In this document: in pieces, positions 17,003 to 24,747 of the stretch | Numbering within the stretch: the first letter of the stretch is position 1 | How the letters are laid out: each line of letters opens with the position of its first letter | Assembly: GCF_049801075.1 (NCBI RefSeq) | Contig: NZ_JBNAGG010000003.1 | Location: 1 to 64,000 of the forward strand | Reading direction: 5' to 3' | Source of the DNA: Maritalea sp049801075 | GTDB taxonomy: Bacteria; Pseudomonadota; Alphaproteobacteria; Rhizobiales; Devosiaceae | DNA length: 64,000 nucleotides | Made by a program: the position numbers and the translations under genes | The notes under the pieces: generated by a model | What the model saw: the letters and a program-made list of their open reading frames with translations, nothing else | Told to the model about the DNA's origin: nothing | Databases searched by the model: none

Positions 17003-18013
17003 TCAAAAACCTTCAACAACAATCTTCCCCTTTGCCTGGCCGGTTTCAACTAATCGGTGTGCTTCGCGCATATTTAGCGCGTTGATTGGGGCAAGCACCT
17101 TCGATAGGGTCGTTTTGATCGTCCCTGCATCAATTTGTTCTGCGACATCGTTCAACAGCTTATGTTGTTCAATCATATCAGGCGTCTGATGCATCGCACG
17201 CGCAAACATAAACTCCCAGTGCATGCTCGCAGCCTTCATTTTCATTCCACCCATCGGCATGGGCAAATCAGTGTCGTCAATTGAAACGATACCGCCTTGT
17301 GGTCGAATTAGTTCAACTGCAGCTTCCCAGTGGCGCATATCGTTAAAAATAGCAATGTGATCAACATGCTGGAAACCTAGCGCACGAACTTGTTCCACCA
17401 TATCGCCACTGTGGTTCACGACATGATCAGCCCCTAGAGCTTTCACCCAATCTGAAGTCTCAGGGCGTGAGGCGGTAGCGATCACCTTCAGACCAGCCAA
17501 CTTGGCAAGTTGGATACCGATTGAGCCGACACCGCCACCAGCGCCGATGATCAAGATCGACTGGCCTTTGTCAGCGCCATCACGGTCAATGCCGAGGCGC
17601 GAGAAGAATGCCTCATAGGCTGTTATGGTGGTTAAAGGTAAAGCGGCAGCCTCCGCATGGCTAAGTGATGCAGGTTTGTGCCCGACGATGCGTTCGTCCA
17701 CAAGATGAAATTCCGCATTTGTACCTGAGCGTGTAATATCACCCGCATAATAGACTTCATCGCCTTTTTTGAAGAACTTCACATCAGGGCCAACGGCCTC
17801 CACAATGCCCGACGCATCATAGCCAATTATGCGCGGGGTCTCTTCAACCTCATCCTTTGGGGCGCGAACTTTCGTATCTACTGGGTTCACTGCTACAGCT
17901 TTGACAGCAACAAGAATGTCATGTCCCTCTAGTTTTGGCGCAGCCATTTCAAGATCAAGGAACGCATTGGTGTCCTTAACGGGCAAGTAGTGCGTAAATC
18001 CAACAGCTTTCAT
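17003..18013 (-). CDS. MDR-family zinc-type alcohol dehydrogenase / quinone oxidoreductase
   Basis: This 336-aa medium-chain dehydrogenase/reductase probably reduces quinones or enals with NADPH. It has a GroES-like N-terminal half and a Rossmann half with the nucleotide motif GAGGGVGSIGIQLAK (about residue 155). Catalytic zinc ligands typical of true alcohol dehydrogenases are not apparent, which favours the quinone/enone reductase branch. Last gene of the LysR-linked operon, 9 bp after the cupin gene; the adjoining Old Yellow Enzyme acts on similar electrophiles. Confidence 0.85.
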   Translation of the reverse strand: MKAVGFTHYLPVKDTNAFLDLEMAAPKLEGHDILVAVKAVAVNPVDTKVRAPKDEVEETPRIIGYDASGIVEAVGPDVKFFKKGDEVYYAGDITRSGTNAEFHLVDERIVGHKPASLSHAEAAALPLTTITAYEAFFSRLGIDRDGADKGQSILIIGAGGGVGSIGIQLAKLAGLKVIATASRPETSDWVKALGADHVVNHSGDMVEQVRALGFQHVDHIAIFNDMRHWEAAVELIRPQGGIVSIDDTDLPMPMGGMKMKAASMHWEFMFARAMHQTPDMIEQHKLLNDVAEQIDAGTIKTTLSKVLAPINALNMREAHRLVETGQAKGKIVVEGF

Positions 18014-18022
18014 GGGGTTCTC

Positions 18023-18367
18023 CTAGTTTGTGAATTCGACGGTTACGAAGACTAGCTCCGTTTCGCCGGTGTTGGTCAGGTCATGGACAAAAGAATTGTC
18101 CTTTGACAAATCGGGGAAATGTCGCGTTTGGCTACTCGTGTAGGCCAAATTGACCACACGCCCATCATCGAAACGGGATTGGGCTGTACCATCCGTTAGG
18201 ACCGTCCAGAAATAAGGTCGAGCGTGGCGGTGCGCCGGAAGGGTTTCACCTGGTGATAGGCGCAGATGCCAGATATGCATCCCATCAATTGACGAAACCA
18301 ACGTCGTTCCTATCTGGTCGTTTGTTTGACCTATGGCAATTTCCTGATCTGAAAGCGGCGCGGTCAT
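18023..18367 (-). CDS. small cupin-like protein
   Basis: This 114-aa single-cupin protein has a metal-site motif PAHRHARPYFW (about residues 40-50) and a second-motif histidine near FVHDLTN. Cupins of this size may be enzymes or small-molecule sensors; no substrate can be read. Its start overlaps the end of the Old Yellow Enzyme gene by 4 bp. Confidence 0.75.
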   Translation of the reverse strand: MTAPLSDQEIAIGQTNDQIGTTLVSSIDGMHIWHLRLSPGETLPAHRHARPYFWTVLTDGTAQSRFDDGRVVNLAYTSSQTRHFPDLSKDNSFVHDLTNTGETELVFVTVEFTN

Positions 18368-19452
18368 GCTAGCGCTACATAGGTCGTATATCCCTGTGCG
18401 TCCCCGCCAAAAAGCGTATCGCCATCGAAATCAGTGATTGGCAGGCCTTGGGCAAAGCGATAGGGCAAGTCAGGGTTCGCGATGAACGGACGTCCGAAGG
18501 CAACGGCATCGACAAAGCCGCTATTAATCATGAACTCAGCCTTTTCCCGCGTATAACCGCCAGCAACGATTACCGCACCAGTGAAAGATGCGCGCAATTC
18601 CTTTCGAAACCACTCCGGCGTTTCTGGTGCATCGTCCCAGTCCGCTTCGGCGAGGTGGACATAGGCTAGCCCCATGCGTTCCAATTCTTTCACTAAGCTC
18701 AGTATCGTTTCAGGCGCCTCCGAATCCTCCATCCCCCTTTGCATAATAAACGGAGAAAAGCGTATGCCGGTGCGGTCTGCACCCATCTCGGATAAAACAG
18801 CTTCAACAACTTCCACAGCAAAACGGATGCGATTCTGAACTGGTCCCCCGTAAATGTCGTCACGGTGATTTGACGTGCTGCGTAAAAATTCGTCAATCAG
18901 ATAACCGTTGGCAGCATGGATCTCGACACCATCGAATCCAGCAGCTTTGGCATTACGCGCGGCAAGGCGATAATCTTCCACGACACGGGCAATTTCGTTC
19001 GTTTTGAGGGCACGTGGCACGGGACACTCGACCATGCCGCCTCTCCCGGTGGTGGGATCCACAACCCAAACAGTAGCGCCGGGCGCAATGGCGGAGGGTG
19101 CAACAGGTTTGCCATCTAAATGAAACATGGGGTGGCTCATCCGCCCCACATGCCAAAGCTGTAACACGATGCGCCCACCCCTGGCATGGACCGCATCTGT
19201 CACCCTTTTCCATCCGGCAATTTGTTCCGCAGAATGAATGCCCGGCGTGAAGGAATACCCCTTCCCTTCGGGCGTTATCTGAGTGGCTTCAGTAATGATC
19301 ATGCCTGCTGAAGCACGTTGCGCGTAGTATTCAGCCATCATCTCGTTCGGCACATCGCCCGGTTGGGTTGAACGAGAGCGTGTCATCGGAGCCATGACCA
19401 CTCGGTTATCGACGTCAATGGCGCCGATCCTTGTCGCATTTAAAAGTGTCAT
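18364..19452 (-). CDS. nemA: Old Yellow Enzyme family alkene reductase
   Basis: This 362-aa FMN-dependent ene-reductase of the NemA/OYE group reduces activated C=C bonds or nitro compounds with NADPH. FMN and substrate features are visible: VVMAPMTRSRS near the N-terminus, the His-Asn substrate pair in EIHAANGYLIDEFL (about 181-184), LQLWHVGRMSHP, and VAGGYT plus AFGRPFIANPDL in the C-terminal phosphate region. The start overlaps the end of a relic SDR reading frame (ATGA), so the upstream partner of the coupled operon has been lost. Confidence 0.9.
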   Translation of the reverse strand: MTLLNATRIGAIDVDNRVVMAPMTRSRSTQPGDVPNEMMAEYYAQRASAGMIITEATQITPEGKGYSFTPGIHSAEQIAGWKRVTDAVHARGGRIVLQLWHVGRMSHPMFHLDGKPVAPSAIAPGATVWVVDPTTGRGGMVECPVPRALKTNEIARVVEDYRLAARNAKAAGFDGVEIHAANGYLIDEFLRSTSNHRDDIYGGPVQNRIRFAVEVVEAVLSEMGADRTGIRFSPFIMQRGMEDSEAPETILSLVKELERMGLAYVHLAEADWDDAPETPEWFRKELRASFTGAVIVAGGYTREKAEFMINSGFVDAVAFGRPFIANPDLPYRFAQGLPITDFDGDTLFGGDAQGYTTYVALA

Positions 19453-19571
19453 TTTGTGTTCCTTTTTGGGTGTTTAGAAACGCTAGGCTTGAGCGGCGAG
19501 AAGGCAACGGCCCTTCCAATGCCGGATGTACCTCCGACAATTATGGTTTTTGTATCACTCGAAAATTTCAT
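19449..19571 (-). pseudogene. short-chain dehydrogenase relic (N-terminus only)
   Basis: A 40-codon frame starts at the ATG overlapping the VOC gene stop (ATGA) and ends overlapping the Old Yellow Enzyme start. Its first part contains TIIVGGTSGIGRAVA, the TGxxxGIG nucleotide site of SDR enzymes, then runs into unrelated residues. A normal SDR has about 250 aa, so an internal deletion has probably removed about 200 codons while keeping both coupled junctions. Too short to be functional. Confidence 0.75.
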
Positions 19572-19960
19572 TGAGTTGCCTCTTCGGCGCTGGGCTCATT
19601 GAAGACCACTTCTAACAACGGACCACTAGGGGTTCGGAAAAACAAACGGCGTTCGTCAATCTCAGGTAGATCCATTGCCGAATATTGGATTTTCAAACGT
19701 TCAAGTTTAGCTCGAAAAGTCCCATAGCCGTTCAAGTGAATGCCAACGTGATCGAAGGCTTCAGCAGCGCAATCAAGCCCATAGCCGTGTGCGCCAATCA
19801 GATGTATAATCGGCCTACCGCCAGCGTAGAGCCAATGTCCGGGGATACGCTGGATTGCCTTTGGGCGCCCGTATTCTTCTAGGTCTTCAAATACATTTAA
19901 TAAAAACGCGCGCATTCCAGCGAGGTCGCGGGTGCGGATTGTAATGTGATCAAGATGCAT
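19568..19960 (-). CDS. VOC-family (glyoxalase-like) protein
   Basis: This protein is about 130 aa of the vicinal-oxygen-chelate fold. MHLDHITIRTRDLAGM at the start gives the first metal-site His and AFDHVGIHL the second; LLEVVF near the end supplies the Glu. I start at ATG 19960 because AAGGGG lies 7 nt upstream and the family normally begins here; ATG 19999 would add an atypical tail. First gene of the operon. The substrate is unknown, likely a small oxo compound or its isomer. Confidence 0.82.
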   Translation of the reverse strand: MHLDHITIRTRDLAGMRAFLLNVFEDLEEYGRPKAIQRIPGHWLYAGGRPIIHLIGAHGYGLDCAAEAFDHVGIHLNGYGTFRAKLERLKIQYSAMDLPEIDERRLFFRTPSGPLLEVVFNEPSAEEATQ

Positions 19961-20033
19961 AGGATGACCCCTTTCGAATGGGAACATAGCGACTTTCATA
20001 AATGGCGATAATCGGTTAAAAATAGAAATAATA

Positions 20034-20050
20034 TTTCGGATTTGCCGAAA
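20034..20050. promoter_or_regulatory. LysR-type inverted-repeat operator
   Basis: TTTCGG-N5-CCGAAA is a perfect 6-bp inverted repeat with a 5-bp spacer. It lies 17 bp before the LysR start, in the divergent promoter region, and is the best candidate site for the LysR protein acting on itself and on the VOC/OYE operon. Confidence 0.5.
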
Positions 20051-20067
20051 AATGGAAGTATGATACT

Positions 20068-20955
20068 ATGTTTGACAACCTCGCTCTTTTTCTACGTATC
20101 GTAGAGCGCGGCGGTCTTTCCGCCGCCGGGCGTGACTTTGGATTAGCACCCGCTACTGTTTCTGAACGGCTCGCAGCACTTGAGGCACATTATGGTGCCA
20201 CGCTGCTGATCCGCACCACTCGCTCCATCAGCCTGACCGACGAAGGCCGACTGGTTGTGGACGGCGCAAGACGACTTTTATCGGAAGCGGAAGATTTAAA
20301 GGCTCAAGTCCGACACGGTGTTGAAAAGATCTCCGGTCTCATCCGCCTTAGTGCACCGTCAGACCTCGGACGCGTACGTATTGTGCCCCTTCTCGAGGCA
20401 TTCCAAGCACAGCACCCAGAAGTAAGTGTCGATCTGACACTGGGAGACGGTTACCTCGATTTGGTCGGGCTCGGCACCGATCTGGCTGTTCGATATGGCG
20501 TATTGCCGGACAGCTCACTGATCGCCCACCGGCTCGCAACTTCACGCCGCATCCTTTGTGCGTCTCCTACCTATCTCAACAGAAATGGAGTTCCTAAAAC
20601 GCCGCAAGACCTGTTGCACCACAAATGTTTGATCATGCGTTTCGGTGAAAATGTTGCCCACGAATGGACCTTTGGGAAAGATGGCAATACTGAAACCGTT
20701 ACCGTTCGGGGACATCGCACGACCAACGATGGCAGTATTGTCAGAGAGTGGTGCCTAAAGGGACATGGCATTGCCTTCAAGTCCCGGTTGGACATCTATG
20801 ATGAACTGAAAACAGGAACTCTGGTGCCGCTACTGGCTGACTACGATTCTCCCGATATACCCCTCCAAATTGTTTACCCTGGCAATAGGATTTTGCCACG
20901 TAGGGTCAGACGGCTAATCGAACATCTTGATGAGGCGTTTCGTGGTATAAAATAG
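20068..20955 (+). CDS. LysR-family transcriptional regulator
   Basis: This 295-aa protein has an N-terminal winged HTH (LSAAGRDFGLAPATVSERLAAL is the helix-turn-helix region, residues about 16-38) and a C-terminal periplasmic-binding-like effector domain. It is divergent from the VOC-OYE-cupin-MDR operon, the usual layout for a LysR regulator and its targets, so it probably controls that electrophile-response operon (inference). Intact and normal in length. Confidence 0.92.
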   Translation: MFDNLALFLRIVERGGLSAAGRDFGLAPATVSERLAALEAHYGATLLIRTTRSISLTDEGRLVVDGARRLLSEAEDLKAQVRHGVEKISGLIRLSAPSDLGRVRIVPLLEAFQAQHPEVSVDLTLGDGYLDLVGLGTDLAVRYGVLPDSSLIAHRLATSRRILCASPTYLNRNGVPKTPQDLLHHKCLIMRFGENVAHEWTFGKDGNTETVTVRGHRTTNDGSIVREWCLKGHGIAFKSRLDIYDELKTGTLVPLLADYDSPDIPLQIVYPGNRILPRRVRRLIEHLDEAFRGIK

Positions 20956-21099
20956 GGAGATTTTGGCTATAAATTAGAAAGGTCAAACAGGGCTTTTCAC
21001 TAGATTGCAAATCTTGAGATCGAACTATGCTCACCAGGGCCCTTATGGGTACAGACTTACGTGACACTGGCGAATGCCCGCCTTCCGACCTGCACTAAA

Positions 21100-21264
21100 A
21101 CGCCAACCGCACAATCTGAGCAATGAAGTATTCCGGCGATAGTCGTATCTTCCGAACTGCTCAGCTAAAACAATGATGGATGATGTCAAAGCATCTTCAC
21201 CGGCACGGGGCGTTCGTAGCTTATGCTGCGTAGAACGGTTCTGACCAATCACGTGTTGTTCCAA
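21100..21264 (-). pseudogene. IS3-family transposase OrfB relic
   Basis: The minus-strand frame reads VIGQNRSTQHKL, GEDALTSSIIVLAEQFGRY and DYRRNTSLLRLCGW, the conserved OrfB stretch of IS3-family transposases (RSTQ...ALT..II.LA..YGRYGYRR.TALLR.AGW). After the GW near 21105 the match stops. No integrase DDE region remains. The rest of the 20956-21313 gap holds nothing else I recognise apart from the AAGGGAG site for the next gene. Confidence 0.7.
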
Positions 21265-21313
21265 ATTTTTAACATTGCCCCTCTAACAATGTTGTAGAAG
21301 GGAGTTTCAACGG

Positions 21314-21994
21314 ATGAAAATTGAGGATTGTGCACTACTTATTGATGGCGACAATGTTTCACCGGATTTTGGCGAGCAGATTCTCCAACAAGCGCGCAAG
21401 CAGGGGAACCTTTGTGTCGCGCGCGCCTATGGCGGCGCTCAAACTGCGAATGGCTGGGTCAATTTCCCAGGTGTCGGCTTTTTTGCAGCTGGAATTGGGA
21501 AGAACGCATCTGATACCCTCCTGAGCATAGATGCTGTGGATCTGCTTCACTGTAAAGATATCAAGCAATTTATCATTGTGAGCTCAGACGGTGACTTCTC
21601 GCATGTCGCAATGAGATTGCGTGAGCACAAGGCAAATGTCGTCGGCATTGGCGAAGAAAAAACGCCTCAAACGTTTCGCAAAGCATGCAACAAATTCATA
21701 ATTCTCAAGCGCCCCGCGGCAAGGAAAGCGGCGCCTCAAAATGAAAAATCATTTAGCAATCCTAATCAACTTGATAAAAGAATTGCTGAGATGATACGCC
21801 AGCATGGTGATCCAAAACAGGGAATGATGGTGGCTGAACTCGCGCCTCGGATGCACGCCAAGTATAAGATTAAGATCAGTTCCTATCCCGAGAAAAACTG
21901 GCGGGGTTATCTGAGCAAAAGACCTACATTGTTTCAACTTGATCCGCGCGGGCCGAAGTCTCGGGTGCGCTGCCTAAAATTTCTGTCGACCTAG
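21314..21994 (+). CDS. NYN-domain ribonuclease-like protein with OST-HTH/LOTUS domain
   Basis: This 226-aa protein has an N-terminal NYN (PIN-like) nuclease domain. Acidic metal ligands are visible in LLIDGDNVSP, in SDTLLSIDAVDLL and in SSDGDFSHVAMRLRE. The TPQTFRKACNKFI segment ends the domain. Residues about 155-226 form an OST-HTH/LOTUS domain, an RNA-binding winged helix. The pair suggests an RNA-processing or RNA-degrading enzyme. It stands alone, preceded by AAGGGAG and converging on the GH42 gene. Confidence 0.85.
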   Translation: MKIEDCALLIDGDNVSPDFGEQILQQARKQGNLCVARAYGGAQTANGWVNFPGVGFFAAGIGKNASDTLLSIDAVDLLHCKDIKQFIIVSSDGDFSHVAMRLREHKANVVGIGEEKTPQTFRKACNKFIILKRPAARKAAPQNEKSFSNPNQLDKRIAEMIRQHGDPKQGMMVAELAPRMHAKYKIKISSYPEKNWRGYLSKRPTLFQLDPRGPKSRVRCLKFLST

Positions 21995-22018
21995 ATACTT
22001 TTTCTTTTTACTGCGCTC

Positions 22019-23923
22019 TTACTTCTTCAGGAACAAGATTTCTGCTGGTGCGAATTTTTGGTCATTATGTGTGACCTCATGCGCACTATAATTCATGTAG
22101 ATGATGTGCTGGTCGGTTTCGCGGCGGCGGAGGCCATCTGGCATAAGCTCTGTGCGAATTTCGACGTCATGTAACTGGGTGCTGATGAACTCAACTAGTG
22201 ACGCATCGTCGAACCAGCCGGCGCAATAGATCAGATTGTGTTTTTCCACGATGGCAGGTTGGCCCTGCGTTGTGGTCAGCAGGGTGGTGACATCGCCTTC
22301 CAGATGCTCAAACCAATGCAAGAAGCTGCTGCCATTTGCGAGGGGGACGTAAGCGCCGGGGCGCAGGCTTTCTACATTGGTGATGTGCAGTGGCAGGCCG
22401 TCGATATCTGGCGCTAGCGCTTGTGGGATGGCGAATTCTTCGGTTTTGGCGTTGGTGCGCGGGCCGAGCACCACTTTGGCGCCACTTCGGCGCAATGCGG
22501 CTTGTTGCTCGGCACTAAGTGTCATGACGCCGGGGGCGAAGATAACGTCATAGGCGGCGAGATTTTCTGCATTCGGCGGCACAATATCGATGTTCACGCC
22601 AAGGCGGCGAAGCGCTTTGTAATGGTGAAAGACCAAGTCGAAATAATCAAATCCTTGGCCTTGTGGTTGGATTTCAGTGCCCCACTGACTTTCGTAATCA
22701 AACATGAGCGCCACGCGTGCAGGCTGGATTTGATCAGTTTGCAAAATCGACAAATCGCGAACGACGTGCTCCGCCTCGTGGGCAGCGATGTTTGGGTGAT
22801 CATTGGGCAGATAAAGACCTGTATGCATTTGTTCTTGCGCGAACGGCGCTTGTCGCCAGCGGAAATAGAGCACACTTTCTGCCCCATGGGCGAAGGCTTC
22901 TGTCGCCCATAAGCGCACCATGCCCGGCAAGGGAGCAGGATTGTAAGGTGCCCAATTCACTGGCCCCGGCTGTTGCTCCATAACCCACCATCGACCACGA
23001 CCCACCGCGCGATATAGATCGTGATGGAAAGCCTGGAAGTCAGGATGCCCCTGCTTGAAATAGGCGATCTTGAACGCTTCGTCTTCATTGATGCGGTCTT
23101 CAATAAAGCCAAGCGGATAGGAATCCCAACTGGCAATGTCTAAATCCTGACCGACTTTGAAATGATCAAAATCGGTGATGCGACCCATATAATTATGGAT
23201 GATCGGCGCGTCTGTTTGTGCGCGGATTAAATCCACTTGCAGCTTGTTGAAAGCAACCACTTGATCTGAGGAAAAACGGCGAAACGCCATTTGGTGCGCC
23301 GGGTTTGGCTCAGTGACCGTGAGGTTGGGCAAATCCACCTCATCAAATGCACCATATTCCATCGACCAGAACACATTGCCCCATGCCTGATTGAGCGCTT
23401 CGACAGTGCCATATCGGTTTTTCAACCAGCGCTGAAAAGCGTCGCGTGCTGCGTCAGAATAAGAAATGGTGGTGTCGTGACAGCCATATTCATTGTCTGT
23501 CTGCCACGCGCAAATGGCAGGATGATCGCCATATCGTTCGGCCAACAAGCCAACAATGCGGGCGCATTCCTTTTTGTAGCCTTCGTGGGAGAAGCAATAA
23601 TGACGGCGGGAGCCGAATTTGCGCGGTCGCCCTTGTGCATCAACGGCTAACATATCGGGATGTTTGGCGAGCATCCAGCGCGGCGGTGTTGCAGTGGGCG
23701 TGCCCAAAACAATTTTGAGCCCGGCATTTGCAAGGGTATCAATTGCTTGATCGAGCCATGCCCACTCCAACTGGCCGGGTTTAGGCTCAATTTTGCTCCA
23801 CGCAAACTCGCCAATGCGCACCCATGTGAGGCCGAGCTCAACCATGCGCTGGGCATCGCTGGCCCACATATGGCTGGGCCATTGTTCAGGATAATAGCAA
23901 ACGCCGAGGCCTTTTTGGGTCAT
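22019..23923 (-). CDS. GH42 beta-galactosidase
   Basis: This protein of about 634 aa hydrolyses beta-galactosides (some members also alpha-L-arabinopyranosides). The acid/base Glu is in WQTDNEYGCHD and the nucleophile Glu in WWVMEQQPGPVNW. The mid-region carries the Rossmann-like trimerisation domain and the C-terminus a small beta domain. No signal peptide, so it acts inside the cell on imported oligosaccharides. The start is ATG 23923 with AAGGTGG upstream; an upstream in-frame ATG at 23959 adds an atypical tail. Last gene of the operon with SDR and dehydratase. Confidence 0.92.
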   Translation of the reverse strand: MTQKGLGVCYYPEQWPSHMWASDAQRMVELGLTWVRIGEFAWSKIEPKPGQLEWAWLDQAIDTLANAGLKIVLGTPTATPPRWMLAKHPDMLAVDAQGRPRKFGSRRHYCFSHEGYKKECARIVGLLAERYGDHPAICAWQTDNEYGCHDTTISYSDAARDAFQRWLKNRYGTVEALNQAWGNVFWSMEYGAFDEVDLPNLTVTEPNPAHQMAFRRFSSDQVVAFNKLQVDLIRAQTDAPIIHNYMGRITDFDHFKVGQDLDIASWDSYPLGFIEDRINEDEAFKIAYFKQGHPDFQAFHHDLYRAVGRGRWWVMEQQPGPVNWAPYNPAPLPGMVRLWATEAFAHGAESVLYFRWRQAPFAQEQMHTGLYLPNDHPNIAAHEAEHVVRDLSILQTDQIQPARVALMFDYESQWGTEIQPQGQGFDYFDLVFHHYKALRRLGVNIDIVPPNAENLAAYDVIFAPGVMTLSAEQQAALRRSGAKVVLGPRTNAKTEEFAIPQALAPDIDGLPLHITNVESLRPGAYVPLANGSSFLHWFEHLEGDVTTLLTTTQGQPAIVEKHNLIYCAGWFDDASLVEFISTQLHDVEIRTELMPDGLRRRETDQHIIYMNYSAHEVTHNDQKFAPAEILFLKK

Positions 23924-23976
23924 AGAGCCACCTTTCTGTGATGGATTAGGCCACAGCAATTTTGATGGCGCAATGC

Positions 23977-24747
23977 CTATCCGGTCATCACCACACCGCC
24001 ATCAACCACCAAGGCTTGACTGGTCATCATGCGACTGGCCTTGGAGGCCAAAAACAGAGTGGCATCAACAATGTCTTGCTCGACCAAATGTACTTTCAAA
24101 CATTGTTTTTCTAGATGTTCTTTAAGCCCCTCTTCTGTTGCCCACATGTCCAACTGTTTTTGGGTGAGCACCCAGCCCGGCACCAGCGCGTTGACGCGGA
24201 TATTGTCTGGCCCCAACTCACGCGCCAATGCACGGGTGAGACCCGTTATGCCCGCTTTAGCCGCGACATAGGAACTATAGCCCGCATTGCCCATCAGGTA
24301 GGATGCGGAGGAAAAATTGATGATGGCGCCCTCGCCCATTCTCTTCATCCCCGGCGCCACGGCTTGGGCAGTGAAGTAATGCGGGCGCAGGTTGATGTTG
24401 AGAGATTTGTCCCAATCCTCAATCCCATATTCTTCCAAACTGTGGCGTTGATCGTTGGCGGCGTTGTTCACCAGCACTGAAATATCGCCATGGGCTTCGG
24501 CGCTGTCGGCCATTGCCTTTTTCAGCGCGTCAATATCGGTGATGTCGCAAGGCAAAAAGAATGGCTTTTGGCCGTATTTGTCGCCCATCTCTTCAGCAAA
24601 TGCGGTGGCATCTGACCGCTGAACAAAGGCGACTTTAGCGCCTTGGGCCAAAAAGCCTTCTGTGAGCGCTGCGCCAATACCCGAGCCGCCGCCGGTGATG
24701 AATACACTTTTATCTTTCAAATCATGAAATGTTGCATAAGTCTGCAT
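23977..24747 (-). CDS. SDR-family sugar dehydrogenase
   Basis: This 256-aa classical SDR has the cofactor motif TGGGSGIGAALTEGF (about 18-32), an NNAA motif, catalytic Ser in NFSSASYL and YVAAK (Tyr-x-x-x-Lys). Its start overlaps the dehydratase stop by one base (TAATG), so the two are coupled. With an aldonate dehydratase beside it and a GH42 enzyme downstream, oxidation of galactose or arabinose at C1 to the lactone is the best guess; a role on a later keto-acid intermediate is also possible. Confidence 0.82.
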   Translation of the reverse strand: MQTYATFHDLKDKSVFITGGGSGIGAALTEGFLAQGAKVAFVQRSDATAFAEEMGDKYGQKPFFLPCDITDIDALKKAMADSAEAHGDISVLVNNAANDQRHSLEEYGIEDWDKSLNINLRPHYFTAQAVAPGMKRMGEGAIINFSSASYLMGNAGYSSYVAAKAGITGLTRALARELGPDNIRVNALVPGWVLTQKQLDMWATEEGLKEHLEKQCLKVHLVEQDIVDATLFLASKASRMMTSQALVVDGGVVMTG

